Assembly (NCBI GenBank): GCA_023384675.1
Contig: JAHDVK010000001.1
Location: 152,404-216,403 of the forward strand
Direction of reading: 5' to 3'
Length of the DNA: 64,000 bases
DNA from: Bryobacteraceae bacterium
GTDB taxonomy: Bacteria; Acidobacteriota; Terriglobia; Bryobacterales; Bryobacteraceae
The position numbers and the translations under genes were made by a program. The notes beneath the pieces are model-generated. The model did no database searches. It saw only the letters and a list, made by a program, of their open reading frames with translations, and was not told the DNA's origin. The number at the start of each line of letters is the position of its first letter. Positions within the stretch are counted from its first letter, which is position 1. Shown in pieces: positions 26,535 to 36,981 of this stretch.

Positions 26535-28187
26535 ATGAACGGTTCGATGCGCGCGCCTCGCGGGATGACGCTTCGCTGCAGGGGGTGGCAGCAGGAAGCA
26601 GCCCTGCGGATGCTGATGAACAACCTGGATCCGGAGGTGGCCGAGCGGCCGGAGGAACTAGTGGTTTACGGGGGCTCGGGCCGCGCCGCCCGGGACTGGC
26701 CGAGCTTTCACGTGCTGGTGAAGGAATTGGAGCGGCTGACTGACGATGAGACGCTGCTGGTGCAATCGGGCCGGGCGGCGGGCGTCTTTCGCACTCATGA
26801 ACTGGCGCCGCGCGTGCTGATTGCGAACTCGAACCTGGTAGGGCGGTGGGCCAACTGGGAGCATTTTCAGGAACTGGAACGTGCGGGACTGATGATGTAT
26901 GGCCAGATGACCGCGGGCAGTTGGATCTATATCGGCACCCAAGGCATCCTGCAGGGAACCTACGAGACATTCGCGGCCGCCGCGCGGCGGCACTTCGGCG
27001 GTTCGCTGGCGGGCCGTTTTCTTCTGACTGGCGGATTGGGTGGAATGGGCGGCGCGCAGCCGCTGGCGGCCACGATGAACGGGGCGGCGGCTCTTTGTGT
27101 GGAGGTGGACCCGGCGCGCATCCGGAGGCGGCTCGAAACGCGCTATTGCGACCGCGCAACGAAGTCGCTGGACGAAGCATTGGGATGGATCGCCGAAGCC
27201 TGCCGGCGCCGCGAGGGGCTGTCGGCCGGGCTGGAGGGCAACTGCGCCGAGGTGCTGCCGGAACTGGTCCGGCGCGGCGTGACGCCAGACCTGGTGACGG
27301 ACCAGACTTCGGCGCACGACCCGCTGAACGGGTACATCCCGGCCGGTCTGACAATCGAGCAAGCGGCTGAATTGAGGCGGACAGACGCGAAGCACTATCT
27401 GGAACGGTCGCTCGATTCCATCGCCCGGCACGTGGAGGCGATTCTGGCGATGCAGCAACGCGGAGCGGTGGCGTTCGACTACGGCAACAATATCCGGCGC
27501 ATGGCCGCGGATCGCGGCGTGACGGGTGCGTTCGACATTCCCGGCTTTGTGCCTGAGTACATCCGCCCACTGTTCTGCGAAGGCCGCGGGCCGTTCCGCT
27601 GGGTGGCGCTCTCGGGGGATCCGGCCGATATCGCGGTGACGGACGATCTGGCGCTTGAGATGTTCGCTGAGAACGAGAGCCTGGCAAGGTGGATCCGTCT
27701 GGCCCGCGAACATGTGCATTTTCAAGGGCTGCCCGCCCGGGTCTGCTGGCTCGGCTATGGCGAACGCGCCCGGTTCGCGCTGGCGCTCAACGAGCGGGTG
27801 AGGGACGGGCGGCTGCGAGCGCCCGTCGTCATCGGCCGGGACCATCTGGACTGCGGGTCGGTTGCGAGCCCCTACCGCGAAACCGAGGCGATGCGCGACG
27901 GCAGCGATGCGGTGGCGGACTGGCCCCTACTGAATGCGCTTCTCAACACCGCGGCGGGCGCTTCATGGGTTTCGATTCACCAGGGAGGCGGGGTGGGCAT
28001 GGGCTATTCGATTCATGCCGGGCAAGTAACGGTCGTGGATGGGACGCCGCGCGCCGCCTCGGCGGCGGAGCGGGTGATGACTTGCGACCCCGGCATCGGC
28101 GTGCTGCGCCATGCAGGCGCCGGTTATGAAGACGCCCGCGAGTTCGCCCGCCGGGCAGGGCTTCGCCTGCCTGGAGAGCCGGGCTGA
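26535..28187 (+). CDS. hutU: Urocanate hydratase
   Basis: Converts urocanate to imidazolone-propionate using a tightly bound NAD+. 550 aa, full length. Family blocks include Y-G-G-S-G-R-A-A near 45, [12 protein letters not shown] near 130, the NAD loop G-L-G-G-M-G-G-A-Q near 167, [10 protein letters not shown] near 258, and C-W-L-G-Y-G-E-R with the catalytic Cys near 403. The start is the first ATG of the frame and fits homologues. First gene of a hut operon. Confidence 0.97.
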   Translation: MNGSMRAPRGMTLRCRGWQQEAALRMLMNNLDPEVAERPEELVVYGGSGRAARDWPSFHVLVKELERLTDDETLLVQSGRAAGVFRTHELAPRVLIANSNLVGRWANWEHFQELERAGLMMYGQMTAGSWIYIGTQGILQGTYETFAAAARRHFGGSLAGRFLLTGGLGGMGGAQPLAATMNGAAALCVEVDPARIRRRLETRYCDRATKSLDEALGWIAEACRRREGLSAGLEGNCAEVLPELVRRGVTPDLVTDQTSAHDPLNGYIPAGLTIEQAAELRRTDAKHYLERSLDSIARHVEAILAMQQRGAVAFDYGNNIRRMAADRGVTGAFDIPGFVPEYIRPLFCEGRGPFRWVALSGDPADIAVTDDLALEMFAENESLARWIRLAREHVHFQGLPARVCWLGYGERARFALALNERVRDGRLRAPVVIGRDHLDCGSVASPYRETEAMRDGSDAVADWPLLNALLNTAAGASWVSIHQGGGVGMGYSIHAGQVTVVDGTPRAASAAERVMTCDPGIGVLRHAGAGYEDAREFARRAGLRLPGEPG

Positions 28188-28188
28188 G

Positions 28189-29460
28189 ATGAAGCGCAAA
28201 CTATTACTGCGCGGCATCCGCCAACTGGTAACCGTCCGTGGCCCGGCCGTGCCACGGCGAGGGCGGCAGTTGGGGGAGCCTGGGATTATCACCGACGGGG
28301 CCGTCCTGATCGAACAAGGCCGTATCGCGCAAATCGGACCTTCGGCGCGCATCGAGAATCTGGCCGAGGCGCGCGGAGCGGAGGAACTCGCGTGCCCGGG
28401 GCAGGTAGTGATTCCGGGCTTCGTGGATTCGCACACGCACCTTGTGCATGGGCCGCCCCGGCTGGATGAGTACGAAATGCGAATCCGCGGCGCCAGCTAC
28501 GAGGAGATCGCAGCGGCCGGCGGGGGCATTTTAACGTCCATGCGCGCCATCCGCGCCGCTCCTGCTTCGCGCCTGCGGTATCAGGCGGCGCGCGCGTTAC
28601 GCCAGGCGGCAAGCTTTGGGATCACCACGGTGGAGGCCAAGTCCGGCTATGGGCTGGATGAAGCGGCGGAGTTGAAGGTTCTGAGGATCTTGAAGACTTT
28701 GCATGGGGAGCCGGTGAGCGTGGTTCCAACGTTTCTTGGTCCCCATGCTGTGCCGCCGGAGTTCGCAGGGCGGCCCGATGAGTTCATCGATTTTCTGATT
28801 GGGCGTCCATTGCCGCGGATCACGCAGCGGCGCCTTGCGCGCTTTGCCGACGCATATTGCGACCGGAACGCGTTTACGGTGGATCAGACGCGGCGTTTCC
28901 TGGCGGCGGCGAAGGAGCGAGGGCTCGGTTTGCGGCTGCATGCGTCACAGTTCTCCAACCTCGGCGCGGTGGCTCTGGCCGCGGAACTCGGTGCGCTCAG
29001 CGTGGACCATCTGGAAGCCATCGAGCAAGCGGATATCGACATCGTGGCCCGCAGTTCGTTGATCGCCACGCTGTTGCCCGGTTCGGTATTTCATCTTGGC
29101 CTCTCGAGGTATGCGCCAGCGCGCGCGCTGATCGACGCGGGGGCGGCCGTGGCGCTGGCGACCGATTTCAATCCCGGGTCCAGCCCGTCGATTTCCATGC
29201 CCTTCGTGCTTTCCCTCGCCTGCACGCAGATGCGGATGACGCCCGCCGAGGCCCTCGCCGCAGCCACCATCAACGGCGCCCACGCGCTGGGCCTTGCCGC
29301 CGAGACGGGTTCGCTGGAACATGGCAAGTGGGCGGATCTGGTGGCGCTTGAGGCCTCGGACTATCGCGAACTGCCCTATTATTTCGGCATGAACCCGGTG
29401 TCGATGACCATGCGGCGCGGAGAGATTGTGTATATGAAGGAGTCCTCCACATGTCCTTAG
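28189..29460 (+). CDS. hutI: Imidazolonepropionase
   Basis: Amidohydrolase that opens imidazolone-propionate to formiminoglutamate. 423 aa from ATG 28189, which follows the hutU stop directly. Metal motif V-D-S-H-T-H near 80, E-A-K-S-G-Y-G near 152, H-A-S-Q-F near 250 and the metal Asp in A-T-D-F-N-P-G-S near 325. The frame is open 78 bases further into hutU, but the ATG at 28189 gives the normal N-terminus. Overlaps ftcD by 10 bases. Confidence 0.96.
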   Translation: MKRKLLLRGIRQLVTVRGPAVPRRGRQLGEPGIITDGAVLIEQGRIAQIGPSARIENLAEARGAEELACPGQVVIPGFVDSHTHLVHGPPRLDEYEMRIRGASYEEIAAAGGGILTSMRAIRAAPASRLRYQAARALRQAASFGITTVEAKSGYGLDEAAELKVLRILKTLHGEPVSVVPTFLGPHAVPPEFAGRPDEFIDFLIGRPLPRITQRRLARFADAYCDRNAFTVDQTRRFLAAAKERGLGLRLHASQFSNLGAVALAAELGALSVDHLEAIEQADIDIVARSSLIATLLPGSVFHLGLSRYAPARALIDAGAAVALATDFNPGSSPSISMPFVLSLACTQMRMTPAEALAAATINGAHALGLAAETGSLEHGKWADLVALEASDYRELPYYFGMNPVSMTMRRGEIVYMKESSTCP

Positions 29461-30869
29461 TCGAATGTGTTCCCAATTTTTCGGAAGGCCGCGATGCGGC
29501 GGTGATCGACGCCATCGCGGCGGCCATCTGCGCGCTGCCCGGTGTAGCGCTGCTGGACCGGGAGATGGATGCCGATCATCACCGGTCGGTGCTGACGTTC
29601 GTGGCGCCTCCGGAATCGGTGGTGGAGGCGGCGGTCGCCGGGGTAGCTAAGGCCGCGGAACTGATCGACCTGACGAAGCATCAGGGGGGGCATCCGCGTA
29701 TCGGCGCCTGCGATGTGCTGCCATTCGTGCCGCTGGAGGGAGTGACGCTGGAGGAGTGCGTGCGCCTGGCGGAAAGGGCTGCCGCGGAGGTGTGGAAGCG
29801 GCTCAAAATCCCGGTATATTTGTACGAAAGCGCCGCGCGGAGGCCGGAACGCGCCAATCTCGAGAACATCCGGCGAGGGCAGTTCGAGGGGCTGCGCGAA
29901 GCCATCCGGACGGACCCGAACCGCGCGCCCGACGCCGGGGAGCCCGAACTGCATCCCACCGCAGGAGCGCTCGTCACCGGCGCGCGGCCCTTCCTGATCG
30001 CTTACAACATCAACCTGGGCACAGCGGATCTTGCGGTGGCGCAGCGGATCGCCAAGGCGGTGCGCCATTCTTCGGGCGGCTTCCGGTATGTCAAGGCGAT
30101 GGGCGTGATGCTGGAATCGCGGAAGCTCGCTCAAGTTTCGATGAACCTGACGAACTTCGAGAAGACGCCCATGCACCGGGTGTTCGAGACAGTGGTCAAT
30201 GAAGCGGCGCGGGACGGCGTTTCGGTCGTGGGCAGCGAGATTGTCGGCCTGGTTCCCAAGGCGGCGCTGGAGATGGCGGCAGATCATTTTCTGCGCATGG
30301 AGAACTTCAAGCCGTCGATGGTTTTAGAAAACCGGCTGGCGGAAGCCATCGCGGGGCGCGCCGGGCTGCCGGCTTTCCTGGACGCGCTGGCAGCGCCTTC
30401 CGCAACGCCGGGCGGCGGAAGCGCGTCGGCGGCGGCGGCGGCGATGGCCGCGGCGTTGGGCGTGATGGTGGCGCGGCTCGCGAAGCTCGAGTTCGGGCCG
30501 TTCGATGAGGACCGGGCGTACTTCACCGAAGCGGTGGACCGGGACGCGGCGGCATATCAGGCCGTCGTGACGGCGTTCCGCAGGCCGAAGGACGACCCCG
30601 AGCGCGGCGGGGCAATTCAGGCCGCGTTTCAGACGGCATCCGAAGTGCCGCTGGAGGTATTCGAGCGCGCGGCGGCTTTGGACCGGCGGCTGAAGGAACT
30701 GATGGAGGCCGCGGCGGCCAAGTTCGCCTCGGACGTGGAGACGGCGCGGGCGCTGGCCGACGCGGCAATGGCGGGCTCGCGGGCCAACGTCCTGATCAAT
30801 CTCGAGAGCCTGAAAGACGAGGGTGTCCGGCAGACGCTGGCGGAGCGGTTGCGAGCGGCCGGGGGGTAA
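29451..30869 (+). CDS. ftcD: Bifunctional glutamate formiminotransferase/formiminotetrahydrofolate cyclodeaminase
   Basis: Moves the formimino group of formiminoglutamate to tetrahydrofolate and then releases ammonia. 472 aa: formiminotransferase N- and C-subdomains at about 1-295 (V-P-N-F-S-E-G at 7-13; H-P-R-I-G-A-C-D near 81) and the FTCD cyclodeaminase helical domain from about 305 (P-S-A-T-P-G-G-G-S-A-S-A near 317). The fused form known from animals occurs in some bacteria; here both parts look complete. It completes histidine breakdown with hutU and hutI. Confidence 0.95.
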   Translation: MSLVECVPNFSEGRDAAVIDAIAAAICALPGVALLDREMDADHHRSVLTFVAPPESVVEAAVAGVAKAAELIDLTKHQGGHPRIGACDVLPFVPLEGVTLEECVRLAERAAAEVWKRLKIPVYLYESAARRPERANLENIRRGQFEGLREAIRTDPNRAPDAGEPELHPTAGALVTGARPFLIAYNINLGTADLAVAQRIAKAVRHSSGGFRYVKAMGVMLESRKLAQVSMNLTNFEKTPMHRVFETVVNEAARDGVSVVGSEIVGLVPKAALEMAADHFLRMENFKPSMVLENRLAEAIAGRAGLPAFLDALAAPSATPGGGSASAAAAAMAAALGVMVARLAKLEFGPFDEDRAYFTEAVDRDAAAYQAVVTAFRRPKDDPERGGAIQAAFQTASEVPLEVFERAAALDRRLKELMEAAAAKFASDVETARALADAAMAGSRANVLINLESLKDEGVRQTLAERLRAAGG

Positions 30870-30952
30870 CACGCGGTTGCGCCGCGGCCCCGGATGCGCA
30901 TAGGTATAAAGGAATCACCCGGCCCAGAGGCCGGAGTCCGGGAGGTTCTCCG

Positions 30953-32173
30953 ATGCCTGCATCCACCGTCACGCCCCGCTGGTCGCGCCGGGCGGCGCTC
31001 GCCGCGCTGGCTGCGCCGCTGGCCGCGCAGCAATTGAAAGAGGCGCCTGTATCAGCGAAAGAACCGCTGAAGATTACCCGGCTCGAAACGTTTCTCGTGA
31101 AGCCGCGTTGGCTGTTCCTGAAGGTGCATACGAACGCGGGCATCACGGGACTGGGCGAGCCGTTGCTCGAAGGCCGCGCGCTGACCTGCGCCACCGCGGT
31201 GAAGGAGATCGAGCCCTACCTGGTGGGCAAGGATCCGCGCGCCGTGGCCCACCACTGGCAGGCGATCTACCGGCATGCGTTCTATCGCGGCGGTCCGATT
31301 TTGACGTCCGCCTTGAGCGGCATCGACATGGCGCTGTGGGACATCAAAGGCAAAGCGCTGGGCGTGCCTGTGTATGAGCTGTTCGGCGGCCCCACGCGCA
31401 ATCGCGTTCGGGTCTATGCGCATGCCCGCGATCCGAAGCGCATCAAGGAAGCGCTGGCGGAGGGCTTCACGGCGTTCAAGACGGGGCCCGCGCGGCGGCG
31501 CGGGTTTCCGCGGCACATTGAGACGCCAGCGGAAGTGCGCTATGCGGCGGAAAGATTCGGGGAGATGCGTGCGTTGGTCGGAGATGACGTCGATATCGGC
31601 GTGGATTTTCATGGCGCGATCAGCCCCGCGCACGCGAAGATGCTGATCAAAGCCCTGGAGCCGTACCATCCCATGTTCATCGAGGAGCCTTGCCAGGCGC
31701 AGAATCACGATGTGATGGCTGAAATCGCGCGGTCGACCCATCTGCCCATTGCCACCGGCGAGCGCGTGTTCACGAAATGGGGTTTCCGCGAGGTGCTTGA
31801 GAAGCAGGCAGCCACGATTCTGCAGCCTGACCTGTGCCACGCGGGCGGGTTGACCGAATGCCGGCTGATTGCGGGCATGGCGGAAGCCTACTATGCCGCG
31901 ATCGCGCCGCACAATCCGCTGGGACCGATTTCGCTGGCGGCGGGCGTGCAACTGGCGGCGTCGATCCCGAATTTTCTGATTCAGGAGCAGGTTTCGCTGG
32001 GCGAGGGGTATCTCAAGGAGCCATTCCGCGTGCGCGAGGGCTATCTGGATCTGCCCAAGGGGCCGGGGCTCGGCATCGAATTGGACGAAAACGCGATGGC
32101 GGACAAGATCGGCCACGACTGGCGCAACCGCGAGAGCTACGACGATGATGACGGCAGTGTGGTGGATTGGTAA
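30953..32173 (+). CDS. Galactonate dehydratase-like mandelate racemase/enolase-superfamily enzyme
   Basis: 406 aa. The barrel carries metal ligands in V-D-F-H-G (Asp plus catalytic His), I-E-E-P and T-G-E-R, and a second His in I-A-P-H-N-P-L-G-P, the arrangement of D-galactonate dehydratase (DgoD). A Tat-like or Sec N-terminus (S-R-R-A-A-L-A-A-L-A-A-P) precedes the domain, unexpected for a cytoplasmic sugar-acid dehydratase; a later start at about residue 43 cannot be excluded. It follows ftcD by 83 bases. A KDPG/KDPGal-type aldolase is encoded at 60.6 kb. Confidence 0.82.
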   Translation: MPASTVTPRWSRRAALAALAAPLAAQQLKEAPVSAKEPLKITRLETFLVKPRWLFLKVHTNAGITGLGEPLLEGRALTCATAVKEIEPYLVGKDPRAVAHHWQAIYRHAFYRGGPILTSALSGIDMALWDIKGKALGVPVYELFGGPTRNRVRVYAHARDPKRIKEALAEGFTAFKTGPARRRGFPRHIETPAEVRYAAERFGEMRALVGDDVDIGVDFHGAISPAHAKMLIKALEPYHPMFIEEPCQAQNHDVMAEIARSTHLPIATGERVFTKWGFREVLEKQAATILQPDLCHAGGLTECRLIAGMAEAYYAAIAPHNPLGPISLAAGVQLAASIPNFLIQEQVSLGEGYLKEPFRVREGYLDLPKGPGLGIELDENAMADKIGHDWRNRESYDDDDGSVVDW

Positions 32174-32200
32174 GCGGCCCCCAATGATAGAATTAAAGGT

Positions 32201-33298
32201 TTGACCACCGTCAACCACCCTCGGGTGGAACGGCGGCGCCGCATGGCCGAAGCTCTCACCGGAGCGCGCCTCGATGCTCTCGCCGCCGCCCACCTGCCCA
32301 ACGTGCGCTACCTCACCGGTTTCACCGGCAGCAATGCTGTCCTGTTGATGAGCGGGAAGCGAGCGCTTCTCTACACGGACCCGCGCTACACTCTGCAGGC
32401 GCGCGCCGAATGCGATGTGCCCGTTCGGATCGTGGCGCAGGGGCCGCTCTGGACTGAGGCCGCGCGCGAGATGCGGCGCAGAGGCTGGCGCAGTGTGGGG
32501 CTGGAGGCGCAGCACCTGAGCCACGCGGCGTGGCTGGCCGTGGCGCAGGCCCTCGACCGCGGCGTCCGGCTCAAGGACGGCTCGGGACTCATCGAGAACC
32601 TGCGGATGGTGAAGAGCCCCGAGGAGATAGCGGCCATCCGCCGCGCCGTGGACCTGGCCGCCAAGGCCTTCACGAAGGCGCTGCGCAAAGCCAAGGCCGG
32701 AGTGACGGAACTGGCCCTGGCTGCCGAGATCGACCACCAGATGCGGCTGCTCGGCGCTTCCGCCCCGGCATTTGAAACCATCGTGGCCTCGGGAGAGCGC
32801 TCGGCACTGCCCCACGCCCGTCCTTCGCCGCGGACGATCGCCGCCAATCAGATACTATTGGTGGACATGGGTGCGAGCCTCGACGGCTATCACAGCGATA
32901 TGACCCGCGTGGGGTACACGGGCAGGCCCTCGCCGCGCGCGCGGCGGATGTACGACGCGGTGATCGAGGCGCAACTGGCGGCGCTGGCGGCGGTCAAGCC
33001 GGGCGTTAAAGTGAGCCAGGTGGACGCGGCGGCACGCTCAACTCTGCGAAGGCACGGGCTTGATAAGCTATTTACCCATTCAATCGGCCACGGACTGGGG
33101 CTGGAAGTCCACGAGAGCCCACGTCTCGGCAGGCTGGCCGCCGGCACGCTGGAACCCGGGATGGTGATCACCATCGAGCCCGGCGTCTATGAAAACGGTT
33201 TTGGCGGGGTGCGCATCGAAGACACTGTGCTGGTGAACAGTGCCGGCGCGGAGGTCCTCACCCCTACAAGTAAGGAATTTCTGGAAATCCCATCATGA
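32201..33298 (+). CDS. M24-family Xaa-Pro aminopeptidase
   Basis: 365-aa dimetal peptidase. Creatinase-like N-domain about 1-120 (Y-L-T-G-F-T-G-S-N near 39), pita-bread catalytic domain after it with the five metal ligands in V-D-M-G ... H-S-D-M-T, G-H-G-L-G, T-I-E-P-G and I-E-D-T. TTG at 32201 is used; an ATG at 32243 would trim 14 residues. No clear ribosome site. It precedes accB with an ATGA overlap, a familiar order in which efp often lies between; efp is absent here. Confidence 0.9.
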   Translation: MTTVNHPRVERRRRMAEALTGARLDALAAAHLPNVRYLTGFTGSNAVLLMSGKRALLYTDPRYTLQARAECDVPVRIVAQGPLWTEAAREMRRRGWRSVGLEAQHLSHAAWLAVAQALDRGVRLKDGSGLIENLRMVKSPEEIAAIRRAVDLAAKAFTKALRKAKAGVTELALAAEIDHQMRLLGASAPAFETIVASGERSALPHARPSPRTIAANQILLVDMGASLDGYHSDMTRVGYTGRPSPRARRMYDAVIEAQLAALAAVKPGVKVSQVDAAARSTLRRHGLDKLFTHSIGHGLGLEVHESPRLGRLAAGTLEPGMVITIEPGVYENGFGGVRIEDTVLVNSAGAEVLTPTSKEFLEIPS

Positions 33299-33774
33299 CT
33301 ATTGAAGAGATCCGTGAACTGATCCAGACCGTCGTCACCACGGGGGTCGCCGAACTGGAAGTGCAACGCGGAGAAAACCGAGTTTGGATCAAGCGCACCG
33401 GTGGTGTGTCTCAGGAGATTGTCGTTGGAGCGCATTCTGAGATGGCAGCGCCAACGCCTCCTCCCGCGGTCTCCATGCCGGCGGCGCAACCTGCCGCGCC
33501 GCCACCCGGCGCACCCGATCTTACCGATCCATCGCTAACTCCGGTCAAGTCGCCGATTGTCGGTACATACTATGAATCTTCCGCTCCTGGCGCGGAGCCT
33601 TTTGTCAAGATCGGCGATGCGATCCGGCCCGGGAAGGTGCTCTGTATCATCGAGTCGATGAAGCTGATGAACGAAATCGAAGCTGAAGTCTCCGGCACGA
33701 TCGTGCAGCGGCTCGTCGAGAATGGCCAACCGGTGGAGTTCGGCGAGACGCTCTACCTGGTGAAACCCAACTAG
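33295..33774 (+). CDS. accB: Biotin carboxyl carrier protein of acetyl-CoA carboxylase
   Basis: Carries biotin between carboxylase and carboxyltransferase in fatty-acid synthesis. 159 aa: N-terminal helix, Pro/Ala linker (residues 50-75), and biotinyl domain with E-S-M-K-L-M-N-E near 120; the Lys is the biotin site and Leu replaces the common Met after it. Overlaps the peptidase stop by 4 bases and lies 15 bases before accC. Confidence 0.96.
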   Translation: MTIEEIRELIQTVVTTGVAELEVQRGENRVWIKRTGGVSQEIVVGAHSEMAAPTPPPAVSMPAAQPAAPPPGAPDLTDPSLTPVKSPIVGTYYESSAPGAEPFVKIGDAIRPGKVLCIIESMKLMNEIEAEVSGTIVQRLVENGQPVEFGETLYLVKPN

Positions 33775-33789
33775 GCGGCAGGCTCCCGC

Positions 33790-35157
<1,368 letters not shown>

Positions 35158-35176
35158 CGGCGCGCTGGGCATTCCC

Positions 35177-36739
35177 TCAGATCCCGATCGTGCTCCAGGC
35201 GCTTATCCAATTCTCTTCCAGCCGGCTGCCGTGCATGGCCGCGGCCCGCCGGCCGGCCTCTTCGAAGGAAATCGCATTGCCCAGCACGGGCTCCGCATAG
35301 TTGGGGCCATCGAAACTCATGTCTTCCCGCGACACCAACGGGATCGCGCCGCTGTCCAGGTATAGGACGGCGTGACGCCCGCCCTCCGGGATGGAAAGCC
35401 GGTCCGATACCGTGCGAAAAACGATTCCCCTTGGCCCTGCGAATTCCAGGTGCCGGATGGCTGAGAACAGGCTGGCTCCGCCTTCGGGCATCCTGATCTG
35501 ATCGTGCCTCGAACCAACGATCACGCCGGAATGGACCACCGATTCAGTGTCCAGGATCGTGGAATCGATGATCACCGAATTGCGGATATCGGCGCCGGCC
35601 GGAATGGTGCTGTCCAACAGGATATTGCCGTTCGAGTCGCGCTCGCCGGGACTGCCGAAGAAGGCGCGCAGGGCTGCGCCCGCCGGGGTGTCCTGCGTAA
35701 GAGTATCGAGCGTCTTCCGGAGCGTGCTGTGCAGGCCGAGATCGACCCACAGAGCGTCGCCGAAGTCGATAAAGCCTGCGCGGAGCGGCCGTCCCACCTC
35801 GCGCTGAAATCGGCTGCAGAGCCCGCTCACGGTTTCTCTCAGGCCGGGGCAGCGCTTCTCGGCGGTGTGCAAAGCGGCTTGCGCCGCGGCTTCAGCGTCA
35901 TTGCCACCCAGCAGCAGGAACATCGTCATCGGGTCCCAGTCCGCCAGCCGGCTCCCATCGAGCACGCCGGAAAAGCTCTCCGTCGCGAGGTTCAGGAAAT
36001 GGTAGCTGGCTGCGACACTGCCGAGGTTGACGGCCGTCGCGTAGCGGCGACCCTCGTAGCCGCGCAGTTCTTCCCGCAAGGTCTCCAGACTCTGCCGCGG
36101 GATCAGCCGCTCGATGAGCCCGGTTTCGTTGTCGATAACGAACCACTCTTTCTCGCGGGCCAGCGTTTCGTTGGGTTCCGTCTTCCAGACGAACCGGATC
36201 AGGTCCACGCCGCTGAAATCGTTCCGGCCGGTGCTCCACACCATACCGGGGATGATGGCTTCGTCGCCCCATTTCACAAGGCTTCCGTGAAATCCGCCGG
36301 AGCGGAGTTGCTCCAGCCACGAATTCGAATAGAGCGCCGCCAGATCGCCGGTGCGCAAGTACCTTCCGGAGCGGGCGCCTCGCAGCGGAGAGGGAAACGC
36401 GGCCTTGCGATTGCCGAGCGCTTGCGTAAACGGACTGAACCGCTTGCCCTGGCCGAAGACCATACTCATCAGCGAAACGCCGCGAGAGGGGCGCTGCCCT
36501 GCCGGCAATTGGTTCCATGCGTTGAGCGTTCCGAGAAAATTGCCGAGCGGCTGCGTCTCGGTAAGCGAAATGATCGCGATGCCGCCGTCCTCGCGCAACG
36601 TGTCCGTCTTGACCGCTTCGGCCTCCCGCGCCCAGAACGCGCTGTCAAGCGGGCTGCCGGAGACGATCACGGCGAGATCGGTCTGGCCCGCGCCTTGAAT
36701 GAGTGCGCGGTTGTGGTGGATTGAGTCGATCCAGTTCAT
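35177..36739 (-). CDS. Sugar-nucleotidyltransferase-like protein with beta-helix C-terminus
   Basis: 520 aa, not a family I can name. Residues 94-116 (V-F-G-Q-G-K-R-F-S-P-F-T ... N-R-K-A-A-F-P) resemble the G-X-G-X-R ... K signature of sugar-1-phosphate nucleotidyltransferases, and the N-terminal alternation of strands fits a GT-A-like fold. The C-terminal part (about 395-440: N-S-V-I-I-D-S-T-I-L ... V-V-H-S-G-V-I-V-G-S) has the hexad rhythm of a left-handed beta-helix, as in GlgC or GlmU. The motif is off-consensus (no G-G at its start). ATG 36739 chosen; the frame upstream runs into tRNA-Leu and is not coding. Confidence 0.6.
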   Translation of the reverse strand: MNWIDSIHHNRALIQGAGQTDLAVIVSGSPLDSAFWAREAEAVKTDTLREDGGIAIISLTETQPLGNFLGTLNAWNQLPAGQRPSRGVSLMSMVFGQGKRFSPFTQALGNRKAAFPSPLRGARSGRYLRTGDLAALYSNSWLEQLRSGGFHGSLVKWGDEAIIPGMVWSTGRNDFSGVDLIRFVWKTEPNETLAREKEWFVIDNETGLIERLIPRQSLETLREELRGYEGRRYATAVNLGSVAASYHFLNLATESFSGVLDGSRLADWDPMTMFLLLGGNDAEAAAQAALHTAEKRCPGLRETVSGLCSRFQREVGRPLRAGFIDFGDALWVDLGLHSTLRKTLDTLTQDTPAGAALRAFFGSPGERDSNGNILLDSTIPAGADIRNSVIIDSTILDTESVVHSGVIVGSRHDQIRMPEGGASLFSAIRHLEFAGPRGIVFRTVSDRLSIPEGGRHAVLYLDSGAIPLVSREDMSFDGPNYAEPVLGNAISFEEAGRRAAAMHGSRLEENWISAWSTIGI

Positions 36740-36772
36740 TTGATGACTGCGCGGCGGGCGCGCCGGTCCACG

Positions 36773-36860
36773 TGGTGCCCGGGGTGGGACTCGAACCCAC
36801 ACGGTGATTACTCACCAGCGGATTTTAAGTCCGCTGCGTCTGCCATTTCGCCACCCGGGC
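36773..36860 (-). tRNA. tRNA-Leu (anticodon UAA)
   Basis: Read on the minus strand: acceptor GCCCGGG pairs with CCCGGGC, D-arm, anticodon stem GCGGA/TCCGC with loop CTTAAAA giving anticodon TAA, a long class II variable arm (TGGTGAGTAATCACC), T-arm GTGGG-TTCGAGT-CCCAC, discriminator A and an encoded CCA. All arms pair, so the gene looks functional. It reads UUA, a very rare codon in this GC-rich sequence. Confidence 0.97.
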
Positions 36861-36981
36861 GGCCCACCTACATAGTGGCTGGGGGCAGGGGGGACGCGCA
36901 AGAGGCGAATGTCCGGCAGGCGCGCTCGTGTCCGTTCCATAATGGAGAACAGGGGAGCTTGAAATCGAGGCGCCATCCAAG

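Noticed and set aside
25846-27687. A 613-residue frame antisense to hutU and out of frame with rpe
   Set aside because: Composition is Pro/Arg/Ser-rich without domains, and both strands already hold well-supported enzymes.
35177-36739. Call as GlgC or GlmU
   Set aside because: Motif spacing and the long N-terminal extension do not match either; left as nucleotidyltransferase-like.
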